NCBI GenBank assembly: GCA_023249305.1
Contig: JAHFCU010000009.1
Span: forward strand, 1 to 64,000
DNA length: 64,000 nucleotides
From: Gemmatimonadota bacterium
GTDB lineage: Bacteria > Gemmatimonadota > Gemmatimonadetes > Gemmatimonadales > Gemmatimonadaceae
Direction: 5' to 3'
Shown: positions 18,257 to 26,634 of the stretch, in pieces
Numbering within the stretch: position 1 is the first letter of the stretch
How the letters are laid out: every line of letters begins with the position of its first letter
The notes under the pieces: generated by a model
What the model saw: the letters and a program-made list of their open reading frames with translations, nothing else
Database searches by the model: none
Told to the model about the DNA's origin: nothing
Position numbers and translations under genes: made by a program

Positions 18257-18554
18257 GAGGTGTGTGGACGCGGATGGTGCGGCTCGCCGCGCGCGAGGAT
18301 ACGGGTGGTCGTGGACCGGAAGACGAGGGCGCAGGGGCCGTCGAGATTCCGGGTCCCGCCGATCGGCGGGAGCCTATAAGTATGGCGACAGATTGGACTG
18401 GGGGCAAGGCTCAAACAGGAGGGACGGGGACGGGGTGCGGGGGCTTCGTACGGAGGGACGAGAAATGGAACGAGGAGGTGGAATGAGGCCGTCCCTGCTT
18501 CCCGCGCCTCCACTCTTCACTCCGCACCAGGCCCCCGCACTCCGCGCTCCTCGC
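18257..18554 (-). promoter_or_regulatory. rpsA upstream region with an 18-bp palindrome
   Basis: The 298-bp gap between cmk and rpsA contains a perfect palindrome at 18354-18371 (TCCCGCCGA / TCGGCGGGA). It sits just below CATACTTATAGG (18384-18373), which could serve as a -10. No good -35 was found. The palindrome would lie at the very 5' end of the rpsA mRNA or act as an operator. The rest of the gap is GC-rich with no gene. Confidence 0.35.
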
Positions 18555-19229
18555 TCATCTCCTCTCGAGAGCGAGCTCCACGATCTTCGCGACCTGCTCG
18601 TCCTGCGTCATCCCGGTCGTGTCGAGCCACACCGCATCCGCCGCCGGCTGCGTCTGCTCACGGTCGTACAGATCGCGTCGCTCGAGTTCGGCGGTCTCCG
18701 CTGCAAGCTCAGCGTCCGTCGGCGCGCGACCCGTGCGCTGCACCAGGCGGCGACGCGCCCGTTCCTGCGGGAGGGCCAAGAGCCACACCTTCAGGCGCGC
18801 ATCCGGGAAGACCGCGGTGCCCATGTCGCGCCCGTCCACGACGATCGCATGCGACGCCGCGGTGGCTCGCACGAGCGCGTTCACCCACGCGCGCACATGC
18901 GGCATCTTCGCCACCAGGCTCACGGTCGAGGTGACGGCATCGCCACGGATCGCCGCCTCGCAGTCCGCGCCGTCAAGCCGCGGGGTGAAGCTCGTCGCGC
19001 CGGGGGCTACGGAGACGCGACGGGCCGCGTGTAGCACCGACTGCTCGGTCCACTGCTCAGGCGCCTCCCCGCCCCGCAGACGAGCGTGCGTGATGGTGCG
19101 GTAGATCATCCCGCTGTCGAGATGCCGCAGGTCAAGCCGCGCGGCGACCATTTGCGAGGTGCTCGACTTGCCCGAAGCCGCGGGACCGTCAATCGTGACG
19201 ACGAGAGGCGATCGCTTATCCGACGACAC
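18555..19229 (-). CDS. cmk: Cytidylate kinase
   Basis: Cmk phosphorylates CMP and dCMP. The 224-residue product starts at GTG 19229, which has AAGGAG eight bases upstream, and shows the P-loop VTIDGPAASGKSS. The (d)CMP-site segments LDSGMIYRTITH and VDGRDMGTAVFPDA follow. The start lies 14 bp inside the end of aroA. The ORF is open further upstream, but without a plausible start. The aroA-cmk-rpsA arrangement is conserved in other bacteria. Confidence 0.93.
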   Translation of the reverse strand: MSSDKRSPLVVTIDGPAASGKSSTSQMVAARLDLRHLDSGMIYRTITHARLRGGEAPEQWTEQSVLHAARRVSVAPGATSFTPRLDGADCEAAIRGDAVTSTVSLVAKMPHVRAWVNALVRATAASHAIVVDGRDMGTAVFPDARLKVWLLALPQERARRRLVQRTGRAPTDAELAAETAELERRDLYDREQTQPAADAVWLDTTGMTQDEQVAKIVELALERR

Positions 19230-20475
19230 GCGACAGCTCCTTCCAGAACGTAGGGAATGACACCGCGGCACAGGCCGGGTCGTCCACGGTAACCTGACTG
19301 CCCGGAATCGCGCCGAGCACGCCGAACGCCATCGCGATGCGATGATCGCCGTGCGTCGTCACGCGGCCCGCGAGCGGACGGCGCCCTGTGCCCCGCACCA
19401 CAAAACCATCGGCGAGCTCCTCGGCGTCCGCGCCGACCGCACGCAGATTCTCGACAATGGCCTTGATACGGTCGCTCTCCTTCACGCGGAGTTCGCCGGC
19501 CCCGCTCACGCGCGTTTCGCCGTCGGCGCACGCTGCGACGCAGGCGAGCACGGGCAGTTCGTCGACGAGCGACGGCACTTCACTTCCCTCGATGACCGTG
19601 CCGCGCAGTGCGCTCGGAGCAACGACGACTCGGGCAACATCTTCGCCGCCCTCCGTACGCACGTTCTCAAACCGAACGGAAGCGCCCATTCGTCGCAGCA
19701 CCTGGAAGGCGCCGGCGCGAGTCGCGTTCACGCACACGTCGTCGAGCGCCAGCGCGCCCGAGTCGGCGATGGCCGCGAGCGATGCGAAGAAGGCGGCGGA
19801 CGATGGATCGGCCGGCACCAGTTGGTCCGCGGCGTCGAGTCGCGCCGCGGGCACAAGCGTCACCACGCCGGCGTCAACGCGCACGTCCACGCCGCGCCCG
19901 GCGAACATCCGCTCGGTGTGATCGCGCGTCGGCGCCGATTCGTGCACCTCCACCGGCACGTCGCCGACGAGGCCGGCGAGCAGGATGGCGCTCTTCACCT
20001 GCGCGCTCGCCGTTTCCATGTGCCAGGTCAGTCCACGCAGGCCGCCGCCGTGCACCGTCATCGGCAGTCCGTCGCCGGCCTCGAATTCAACGCGCGCCCC
20101 CATCTCGGTAAGCGGGCGTGACACGCGCTTCATCGGGCGGCGACTCAGGCTCGCATCTCCGGTGAAGCGCGCCGCGAGCGGCGATCCGGCGACGATGCCC
20201 GTCATCAGGCGGGCGGTCGTTCCGCTGTTGCCGCAGTCGAGATCCACCGATGGTGCTAGGAGCCCGCGCAGTCCGACGCCACGAATCACCGTTTGGTTGC
20301 TGAGATCGGGCACACCCGCACCGAGCGCGCGCAGCACGAACGCGGTGCTCTGCAGGTCGAGCGATTGGAGCACTCCCCGCACGCACGACACGCCGTCGCC
20401 GAGTGCACCGAGCATCAGCGCGCGGTGCGAGATGGATTTGTCGCCCGGAACGCGAAGGACGCCGTCTACGCGCAT
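19216..20475 (-). CDS. aroA: 3-phosphoshikimate 1-carboxyvinyltransferase (EPSP synthase)
   Basis: AroA makes EPSP from shikimate-3-phosphate and PEP in the chorismate pathway. The 419-residue product starts MRVDGVLRVPGDKSISHRAL and includes DCGNSGTTARLM and GELRVKESDRI, with the final segment HGDHRIAMAFGVLG. Position ~90 reads GNSGTT, so the glyphosate-sensitivity site is of the ordinary Gly type; this is a reading, not a test. It starts 7 bp after dapD. Confidence 0.96.
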   Translation of the reverse strand: MRVDGVLRVPGDKSISHRALMLGALGDGVSCVRGVLQSLDLQSTAFVLRALGAGVPDLSNQTVIRGVGLRGLLAPSVDLDCGNSGTTARLMTGIVAGSPLAARFTGDASLSRRPMKRVSRPLTEMGARVEFEAGDGLPMTVHGGGLRGLTWHMETASAQVKSAILLAGLVGDVPVEVHESAPTRDHTERMFAGRGVDVRVDAGVVTLVPAARLDAADQLVPADPSSAAFFASLAAIADSGALALDDVCVNATRAGAFQVLRRMGASVRFENVRTEGGEDVARVVVAPSALRGTVIEGSEVPSLVDELPVLACVAACADGETRVSGAGELRVKESDRIKAIVENLRAVGADAEELADGFVVRGTGRRPLAGRVTTHGDHRIAMAFGVLGAIPGSQVTVDDPACAAVSFPTFWKELSRVVG

Positions 20476-20482
20476 GAAACGA

Positions 20483-21358
20483 TCACCGCAGCCATCCCTC
20501 AAGGGCAGTGGCAACGTCAGTCTTGTCGTCGCGGTACTTCACGATCACCGGCGTCTGGAGTGAGAGGCCCTGCTCGCGTCCCCAGCTCGACGTCACTTGG
20601 CGCGCGCCGGGGACGACGACGGCACCCGCAGGAATTTGCAGCACGCCGCTCTCGTCGGCACGCAGGACGCGCTCGTGCACGAGGTCAAAGACGGGGGTGC
20701 CACGCGTGAGCACGACGCCCGCCGCGAGGACCGCGCGTGCGCGCACCACCGTGCCTTCGTACACCCCGCAGTTGCCGCCAACCACCACGTCGTCCTCGAT
20801 CACCACGGGCGACGCGTTGACGGGCTCGAGCACGCCCCCGATTTGTGCGGCCGCACTGATGTGCACGCGCTCGCCCACCTGTGCGCACGAGCCGATGAGT
20901 GCGTGAGAGTCAATCATCGAGCCGGCCCCAATGTAGGCGCCCACATTGACGAACATCGGCGGCATGCACACCACACCGCGGGCCACGAACGCACCGCGGC
21001 GAATCGACGAGCCGCCAGGCACAACACGCACGCCGTCGTCGAGCGTCAGCGCGCGTGTGGGATACGTGTGCTTGTCGAAAAAGGTGAACGGCCGACTCAC
21101 CCGCGCGTCACCGAGCACGGATTGGTCGACCATGCGGCCGACGCGGAAGCCGGTGAGGATCCCGCGCTTCACCCACGGCACGGCCATCCATTCGTCGTGG
21201 TCACCCCGCACCGCGGCCCGCACGTGCCCTGCCTCCAGTGCGGAGAGCAGCAGGTCGATGGTCTCTTCGGCGTCCGCCGGCTCCGGGAACTGGCTTGGGA
21301 CGGCGAACAGCGCCTCGACGCGCTTCTCGAGCGCGGCAATGTCGGTGGTCGGCGTCAT
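20483..21358 (-). CDS. dapD: 2,3,4,5-tetrahydropyridine-2,6-dicarboxylate N-succinyltransferase
   Basis: DapD succinylates tetrahydrodipicolinate using succinyl-CoA in the succinylase branch of lysine/DAP synthesis. The 291-residue product has an N-terminal helical domain, then left-handed beta-helix hexapeptides (MPPMFVNVGAYIGAGSMIDS, VVGGNCGVYEGTVVRARAVL), and a C-terminal segment ending TALEGWLR. Its ATG overlaps the dapA stop (ATGA). Its presence implies the succinyl route and supports reading the M20 gene at 25365 as the desuccinylase. Confidence 0.95.
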   Translation of the reverse strand: MTPTTDIAALEKRVEALFAVPSQFPEPADAEETIDLLLSALEAGHVRAAVRGDHDEWMAVPWVKRGILTGFRVGRMVDQSVLGDARVSRPFTFFDKHTYPTRALTLDDGVRVVPGGSSIRRGAFVARGVVCMPPMFVNVGAYIGAGSMIDSHALIGSCAQVGERVHISAAAQIGGVLEPVNASPVVIEDDVVVGGNCGVYEGTVVRARAVLAAGVVLTRGTPVFDLVHERVLRADESGVLQIPAGAVVVPGARQVTSSWGREQGLSLQTPVIVKYRDDKTDVATALEGWLR

Positions 21359-22248
21359 GCGAGCGGGACCCCGGCGTGCTCGAGCGCGTGGCGCACCGCG
21401 GCCTCATGTCGCGCGTCCATCGGCACGAGCGGCAGGCGCAGTGCGTTCTGCATGCGGCCCATCAGCGCGAGCGCCGCCTTGATGGGGATGGGATTCGATT
21501 CCACGAACGCGGCGCTGAAGAGTGGGGCGAGCGCATCGTGCAGCGTATGCGCGGCGGCGTGGTCACTGCGCTCGGCGGCGGCGGTGAGCGCATGCATCGC
21601 GCCGGGGACGGCGTTCGAAACGACAGAGATAACTCCCTCGCCGCCGAGGGCCATGACGTCCACGGTGAGACCATCGTCCCCCGACAGCACGGCGAAGCCC
21701 GCCGGGCGGCGGCGGATGATCTCGCCAATCTGCTCGATGTTCCCTGACGCTTCCTTGGTGGCCACGATGTTGGGATGCTCGGCGAGCGCGAGCTGCGTCT
21801 CGGCCTCCATGTTGCTCGCCGTGCGGCCGGGAACATTGTAGAGGACCACGGGAAGCGGCGCGGCGTCTGCGACTTTGCGGAAATGCGCGATGAGTCCGCG
21901 CTGTGGCGGCTTGCTGTACATCGGCGAGACGTGCAGCAGGTGGGTGGCGCCCGCGGCGCCGAGCACGCGAGAGTTCTCAATCGCCACCGCGGTGTCATTG
22001 CTTCCAGCGCCGGCGATGATCGGCACACGACCGTCTACGACCTCCGCCGTGATGGCGACGACGCGCGCACGCTCCGCGAGTGTCAGCGTCGCGGCCTCGC
22101 CGGTCGAGCCGACGGGCACGACCGCATCAATGCCCTGCTCCACCTGCCACGCGACGAAGGCGCGCAGTGCGCTTTCGTCCACTGCACCGTCGGGCGTGAA
22201 GGGAGTGACCAGCGCCGTGAAGGCGCCATGCAGCGAGCACGAACCCAT
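21355..22248 (-). CDS. dapA: 4-hydroxy-tetrahydrodipicolinate synthase
   Basis: DapA condenses pyruvate with aspartate semialdehyde, the first committed step to DAP and lysine. The 297-residue TIM barrel includes PVGSTGEAATLTLAER, the catalytic Tyr region LYNVPGRTASN and the Schiff-base Lys in ATKEASGN. The start shares one base with the dapB stop (TGATG), indicating coupled translation. Confidence 0.96.
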   Translation of the reverse strand: MGSCSLHGAFTALVTPFTPDGAVDESALRAFVAWQVEQGIDAVVPVGSTGEAATLTLAERARVVAITAEVVDGRVPIIAGAGSNDTAVAIENSRVLGAAGATHLLHVSPMYSKPPQRGLIAHFRKVADAAPLPVVLYNVPGRTASNMEAETQLALAEHPNIVATKEASGNIEQIGEIIRRRPAGFAVLSGDDGLTVDVMALGGEGVISVVSNAVPGAMHALTAAAERSDHAAAHTLHDALAPLFSAAFVESNPIPIKAALALMGRMQNALRLPLVPMDARHEAAVRHALEHAGVPLA

Positions 22249-22952
22249 CAGGACCCTCCGGGGGACGAGAGCATGTCGTCAAGCGAGAAGACGCCGCGGC
22301 GGCCGATGATCCACCGCGCCGCCGCGAGGGCGCCAAGCGCGAAGACGCGGCGGTCGCGGGCTTCGTGCGTCAGCCGCAGCTGTTCATACGCGCCGTCGAG
22401 CACCAGTTCGTGCGTGCCGGGCGCGGAGCCGACGCGCACCGAAGTGATGGGCACGGCCGCGCCCGAGGCCAGCTCCGCGGCGCGCGCGAGCTGCCGTGCA
22501 GTGCCCGACGGCGCGTCGAGCTTGGCGGTGTGATGCGTCTCGATGAGGTGCGCGTCGAATCCTCCCGCCAGGCTCGCACGCCGCGCCGCATCGGCGACCA
22601 GCGCGGTGAGGATGTGCACGCCGAGCGAGAAGTTGGGCGCCCACAGCAGCGCGCCACCCTGCGCCACCACCTCGCGTTCCGCCGCCGCGCGATCCGCGTC
22701 CCAGCCGGTGGTGCCGCAGACGACGGCGCACCGCGCGGCGAGACACGAGCGCACGTTGGCCGCCGCCGCGTCGGGTTGCGTGAACTCGATGGCGACGTTG
22801 GCGCCGTTCAGCGTGGTGGCGTTGATGCCCGCCTCAAGCACCGCGTCGCGGCCGAGGAAAGCCGCGACGGCGATGCCCTGGTCCATCGCCAGTGCGCGGA
22901 CGAGCTGTCCCATCTTGCCGTCGCCGATGACGGCCAGGTGCAGCGCGTTCAT
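22248..22952 (-). CDS. dapB: 4-hydroxy-tetrahydrodipicolinate reductase
   Basis: DapB reduces the DapA product with NAD(P)H. The 234-residue product starts MNALHLAVIGDGKMGQLVRA, with a dinucleotide motif of the form GxGxMG. It has the CGTTGWD segment and the catalytic HHTAKLDAPSGTA. It is somewhat shorter than the common ~270 residues, like the compact forms in several phyla. It overlaps lysC by ATGA and dapA by one base. Confidence 0.95.
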   Translation of the reverse strand: MNALHLAVIGDGKMGQLVRALAMDQGIAVAAFLGRDAVLEAGINATTLNGANVAIEFTQPDAAAANVRSCLAARCAVVCGTTGWDADRAAAEREVVAQGGALLWAPNFSLGVHILTALVADAARRASLAGGFDAHLIETHHTAKLDAPSGTARQLARAAELASGAAVPITSVRVGSAPGTHELVLDGAYEQLRLTHEARDRRVFALGALAAARWIIGRRGVFSLDDMLSSPGGS

Positions 22953-24304
22953 GCAGCCTCCTCGAAGAACGCCCGGTGCAAGCGGCGCATCGCCTCGTGC
23001 ACTTGATCGCCGTCGACGATGACCGTCAGGTTGATGGCGCTCGCGCTCAATGAGCACATGTGCACGCGCATGTCACCCAGCGCGGTGAGCGCACGCGCCA
23101 TCGTCGGGGTGTGTCCGCCCAGCCCCGAGCCGACGACGGCGACGATGCCGCGACCGCGTTCCACGGTCACGTCGCCGAAGCCGCGCAGTTCGTTGAGCAC
23201 CGCGTCGAGGTGCAGGTCGGCGTCGAGCGTGACGGACACGCTCACCTCGGACGTGGCGATCACGTCCACCGAGAGCTCGTACCGCTCGAAGACGGAGAAA
23301 ATGCCTCGCACAATGCCCGGCGCGTCAAGCATTGCACTCGACTTCACGTTCACCAGCACGACGTTCGCGCGCCCGGCGACGGCGCGCACCGAGCGGCGCG
23401 GCGCGTCGAAGGTGATGAGCGTGCCGGCCGCCTGCGGCCGGTGCGAGTTGTAGATGAAGACGGGGATGCTGCGCTGCACCGCGGGTGCGATCGTGCTTGG
23501 GTGAAGCACCTTCGCGCCGAAGCTCGCCAGCGCCGCCGCCTCGTCGAAGCGGATGTGCTCGATGACCTTCGCTTGCGGGATGACGCGCGGATCGGCGGTG
23601 AGCATGCCGTCCACGTCGGTCCAGATTTCGATCGCCTCGCCGTCGAGGGCGGCGCCGAGGAGCGCCGCGCTGTAGTCGGATCCGCCGCGGCCGAGCGTGG
23701 TCGTCACTCCGCCAGGCGTGGCGCCGATGAAACCGCCGAGCACGGGGACACGCCCGTCGCGCACGATCGGGAGCAACTGTTCGCGCGCCGCCTCGGCGAT
23801 CGCGTCGGGCTGCGGGCGCGCCTTGCCGAACGCGCCGTCGGTGAGCATCACCTTGCGCGCATCCACCCACGTCGCCGGGATGCCGCGCTGCTGAAATGCC
23901 GCCGCGACGATGGGTGAGGACAGCCGCTCGCCGTACGCCGCCACGGCGTCGAGCGAACGCGGGCTTACGTCACCGAGCACCGACAGCGCCTCGCCAAGAT
24001 GCGCGAGTTCGTCGAAGAGCATGCTGACCTCCGCCGCGATCTCCCCGGACGCCGTGCTGCCGCCCAGCAGCTCGTCTACTACGCTCAGATGCCGTGCGCG
24101 CAGCGCCTCGATGCCGCGAATCGCGACGATGAACTGCCCCTTCGACGCCTGCGCGGCGACATCCAACAGGGCATTGGTCGTCCCCGCGAGCGCGGACACC
24201 ACGACGACGGGATCGCGCGGCAGCCGCCCGCGTACGATGGAGGCCGTGCGCTCGATCGCGGCGGTATCGCCGACGGAAGTGCCGCCGAACTTGCAGACGA
24301 TCAT
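22949..24304 (-). CDS. lysC: Aspartate kinase with two ACT domains
   Basis: LysC phosphorylates aspartate at the entrance to the lysine/threonine/methionine family. The 451-residue product begins MIVCKFGGTSVGDTAAIERT. The catalytic domain includes TTLGRGGSDYSAALLGAAL, followed by two C-terminal ACT domains (around residues 300-450, with VVGSGLGGHTPTMARALTAL) that normally bind the feedback amino acid. There is no homoserine dehydrogenase fusion. The start overlaps the asd stop (ATGA); an upstream in-frame extension is shadow sequence of asd. Confidence 0.95.
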   Translation of the reverse strand: MIVCKFGGTSVGDTAAIERTASIVRGRLPRDPVVVVSALAGTTNALLDVAAQASKGQFIVAIRGIEALRARHLSVVDELLGGSTASGEIAAEVSMLFDELAHLGEALSVLGDVSPRSLDAVAAYGERLSSPIVAAAFQQRGIPATWVDARKVMLTDGAFGKARPQPDAIAEAAREQLLPIVRDGRVPVLGGFIGATPGGVTTTLGRGGSDYSAALLGAALDGEAIEIWTDVDGMLTADPRVIPQAKVIEHIRFDEAAALASFGAKVLHPSTIAPAVQRSIPVFIYNSHRPQAAGTLITFDAPRRSVRAVAGRANVVLVNVKSSAMLDAPGIVRGIFSVFERYELSVDVIATSEVSVSVTLDADLHLDAVLNELRGFGDVTVERGRGIVAVVGSGLGGHTPTMARALTALGDMRVHMCSLSASAINLTVIVDGDQVHEAMRRLHRAFFEEAA

Positions 24305-25368
24305 GTGGCGCCGACGCGGCCTGTCTTGACGAGCAGCTCCGCGTTCAGAATGGAGCCACCCGCCGCCCCGCGGATCGTGTTGTGGCCCATCGCCACGAAC
24401 TTGAGGTGGAAGAGCGGGTCGCGGCGCAGGCGCCCGACGGAGACCGTCATGCCGCGACCGCGCATCACGTCGCGCCGTGGCTGCGGGCGGTCGTTGTGCT
24501 CGAAGAAATGCAGCGGTACTTCCGGCGCGGACGGTAGGCCGCACACCGCGCTCGCCCCTTTCCACTCACGGTAGACGCGCGCCGCATCGTCGACCGTCGG
24601 CTCGCGTTCGAACTCCACCGAGAGGCAGACCGTATGCCCATGCTCGACCGCGACGCGGTTGGCATGCGCGCTGACCATGAACGGCGCGGCACGAACGCCG
24701 TCGGCGGCGACGACGCCCAGCATCTTCTGCATCTCCCGCTCGATCTTTGGCTCTTCTTCGCCGATGTACGGAATGACGTTGCCGAGGATGTCGAGCGACG
24801 GAACGCCCGGATACCCCGCCCCGCTGACCGCCTGCATCGTGGCCACGAAGACGCGCCGCGCGCCAAACGCGGCGTGCAGCGGGGCGAGCGCCATCGCCGC
24901 CATCGTGGCGGCGCAATTGGCATTGGTCACGATGCCACCCGTCCATCCGCGCCGCGCGCGTTGCAGGTCGAGGAGCGCCAAGTGGCCGGCATTCACCTCA
25001 GGTATAACCAGCGGCACATCGGGCTCCATGCGGTAGTTCTTCGCATTGCTCAGCACGAGGCGGCCGGCAGCGGCGAACGCCGCCTCCACGTCTCCCGCTA
25101 TGCTGCTGTCGAGTGCCGAGAAGACGATGGGCGCCGTAACCGAGGCAGGATCGCACGCTCTCACCATGAATCCCGTCACGGCCCGCGGCATGTCGCCCTC
25201 GATCCAGCGCGTCACTTCATCGTACCGCTTGCCCGTCGAGCGTTCCGAGGCCGCGACCTCGGCAAGCTCGAACCACGGATGTCCTTTGAGTAGACGGACA
25301 AATGTCTGGCCCACGGCTCCGGTCGCACCGAGGACTGCAACCTTTATTGGGGGGCGGGGGTCGGTCAT
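24301..25368 (-). CDS. asd: Aspartate-semialdehyde dehydrogenase, archaeal/yeast-type
   Basis: Asd reduces aspartyl phosphate to aspartate semialdehyde. The 355-residue product begins MTDPRPPIKVAVLGATGAVG (NADP site), with catalytic Cys in NANCAATM and SNAKNYRMEPDVPLVIPEVN. The pattern and length fit the archaeal/fungal subgroup rather than the E. coli type. It overlaps dapE-like and lysC genes by ATGA at both ends, placing it in the lysine operon. Confidence 0.94.
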   Translation of the reverse strand: MTDPRPPIKVAVLGATGAVGQTFVRLLKGHPWFELAEVAASERSTGKRYDEVTRWIEGDMPRAVTGFMVRACDPASVTAPIVFSALDSSIAGDVEAAFAAAGRLVLSNAKNYRMEPDVPLVIPEVNAGHLALLDLQRARRGWTGGIVTNANCAATMAAMALAPLHAAFGARRVFVATMQAVSGAGYPGVPSLDILGNVIPYIGEEEPKIEREMQKMLGVVAADGVRAAPFMVSAHANRVAVEHGHTVCLSVEFEREPTVDDAARVYREWKGASAVCGLPSAPEVPLHFFEHNDRPQPRRDVMRGRGMTVSVGRLRRDPLFHLKFVAMGHNTIRGAAGGSILNAELLVKTGRVGAT

Positions 25369-26360
25369 GAGGCGAGCAGGCTGCGCACGAGGCGCTCGTA
25401 GGCGTCCACGGACGAACGCAGTTCATCGAGGGCGATGAACTCGTCGGGCGTGTGGGCCACGTGAATGGAACCAGGGCCGAAGAGGAGCGGCGTGCCCCAC
25501 CGTGGGAGGAGCGGGATGTCGGACGTGTAGGCCATCGGCGCCGTGTCGAAGCCCGGGACGACATGGAAGTGCTGCACCGGAATGAACGAGCCATAGCTCA
25601 GCTCTGCACGGTCGCCGGCCCAGTGTTCGAGCGCCGCCTGCACGGGCGCGCGGTCGCCGACGAGACGGACCAACAGCTCGGCCTCGCACAGCGAGGGGAC
25701 GATGTTCGCCTCTGTGCCGCCCCGAATGACGCCGATGTTGATCGTCGTCGCGCCGAGCGTCGCATCGCGCGGCAACACCAGCGACGCGAGCCCGGGCAGG
25801 AGTTCGCACATCGGCACGATGGCGGAAGCTCCGAGCTCTGGGTAGGCCGAGTGCGCCTCGCGTCCGCGCGTTCGCGCGGTGACTCGCCACGCGCCCTTGC
25901 ATCCCGTCGCCAGCCGGCTCTCCGTCGGTTCGCCGTTGATCAGGTAGCGGGACGTCGCGTCAAGCTGATTGGCTGCGCGCGCGCCGTCCGAGCCGCGCTC
26001 CTCTCCCACGACGAACAGAAGGTCGACGCGCTCCTCCCCTGCTTCTGCGAGGCGGTCCGCCGCGACCAACATCGCGGCGGCGATGCCCTTGGCATCGCAG
26101 GACCCGCGGCCGCAGAGGCGATCGCCTTCGAGTCGCGGCGCGACGTAGGGCGGCACCGTGTCGAGGTGCGTGGAGAGAGTGACGCCACCACCGCGCCGCG
26201 ACGCCCAGACGTTCGAACGTCCCGGAGAAACCTCCTGCAGTGTCACATTCCATCCGCGAGCGACCAGCCAGCCGGAGACGAACTCAACGGCCCGCCCTTC
26301 GTCGCGCGACGGAGACGGAATGGCGAGCAGTTCAGCGGCGAGCGACACAACGTCAGCCAT
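25365..26360 (-). CDS. dapE: M20-family deacylase, likely succinyl-diaminopimelate desuccinylase
   Basis: This zinc amidohydrolase of the M20 family has 331 residues. The metal-ligand motifs are THLDTVPP, GRGSCDAKG, the catalytic GEERGSD and GGTEANIVPSLCEAE; the dimer/lid domain lies between residues 160 and 260. It is shorter than typical DapE (~375) and also resembles LysK/ArgE-type deacylases. DapD in the same operon makes a succinylated intermediate, so the desuccinylase role is the best inference. It is the first gene of the lysine operon and its start has a TATAGA box only about 12 bp upstream. Confidence 0.75.
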   Translation of the reverse strand: MADVVSLAAELLAIPSPSRDEGRAVEFVSGWLVARGWNVTLQEVSPGRSNVWASRRGGGVTLSTHLDTVPPYVAPRLEGDRLCGRGSCDAKGIAAAMLVAADRLAEAGEERVDLLFVVGEERGSDGARAANQLDATSRYLINGEPTESRLATGCKGAWRVTARTRGREAHSAYPELGASAIVPMCELLPGLASLVLPRDATLGATTINIGVIRGGTEANIVPSLCEAELLVRLVGDRAPVQAALEHWAGDRAELSYGSFIPVQHFHVVPGFDTAPMAYTSDIPLLPRWGTPLLFGPGSIHVAHTPDEFIALDELRSSVDAYERLVRSLLAS

Positions 26361-26634
26361 GGTAGGCGCAATCTATAATGAACGTGGCCAACCCAGAACA
26401 GGCAGCGCCGCGTGTAGGGTAAGCGGGTGGCACGAAGCGGGGCGACGCTTGACAGTTCGGGCCCGCTGCAACCTTTTAATGCGCATCGTGCGGCTACGTT
26501 CCAGTGACGCGTCAGGGAAGATCCGGGTAGGTTAGGGCGAAAGGCCCCCCGTGGCTCGTTGTCGTTGTCGCAGGGAAAGACCGCGCCGATCGTGTTGTCA
26601 GGTTATCACCGATACGCAGTCCGGGAGGTCGTCC
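26361..26634. promoter_or_regulatory. Divergent promoter region between the lysine operon and the surface module
   Basis: The gap holds TATAAT at 26374-26379; read on the minus strand the same block gives TATAGA about 12 bp before the dapE-like start, suggesting a very short leader. For the rightward module, TTGACA (26449-26454) with TTTTAA (26474-26479) at a long 19-nt spacing is the best pair; it would leave a ~150-nt leader. No small gene or riboswitch-like fold was recognised. GGGAGG at 26623-26628 is the ribosome-binding site for the receptor gene. Confidence 0.4.

Noticed and set aside
16256-18379. Long plus-strand reading frame of about 700 codons opposite rpsA
   Set aside because: It is the antisense of rpsA, kept open by high GC and biased codons. 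The minus-strand frame has six S1 repeats, so the plus frame is a shadow.
26361-26634. A lysine riboswitch before the dap operon
   Set aside because: The -10-like box is about 12 bp from the first start codon and no structured leader fits; the rest of the gap belongs to the other strand.
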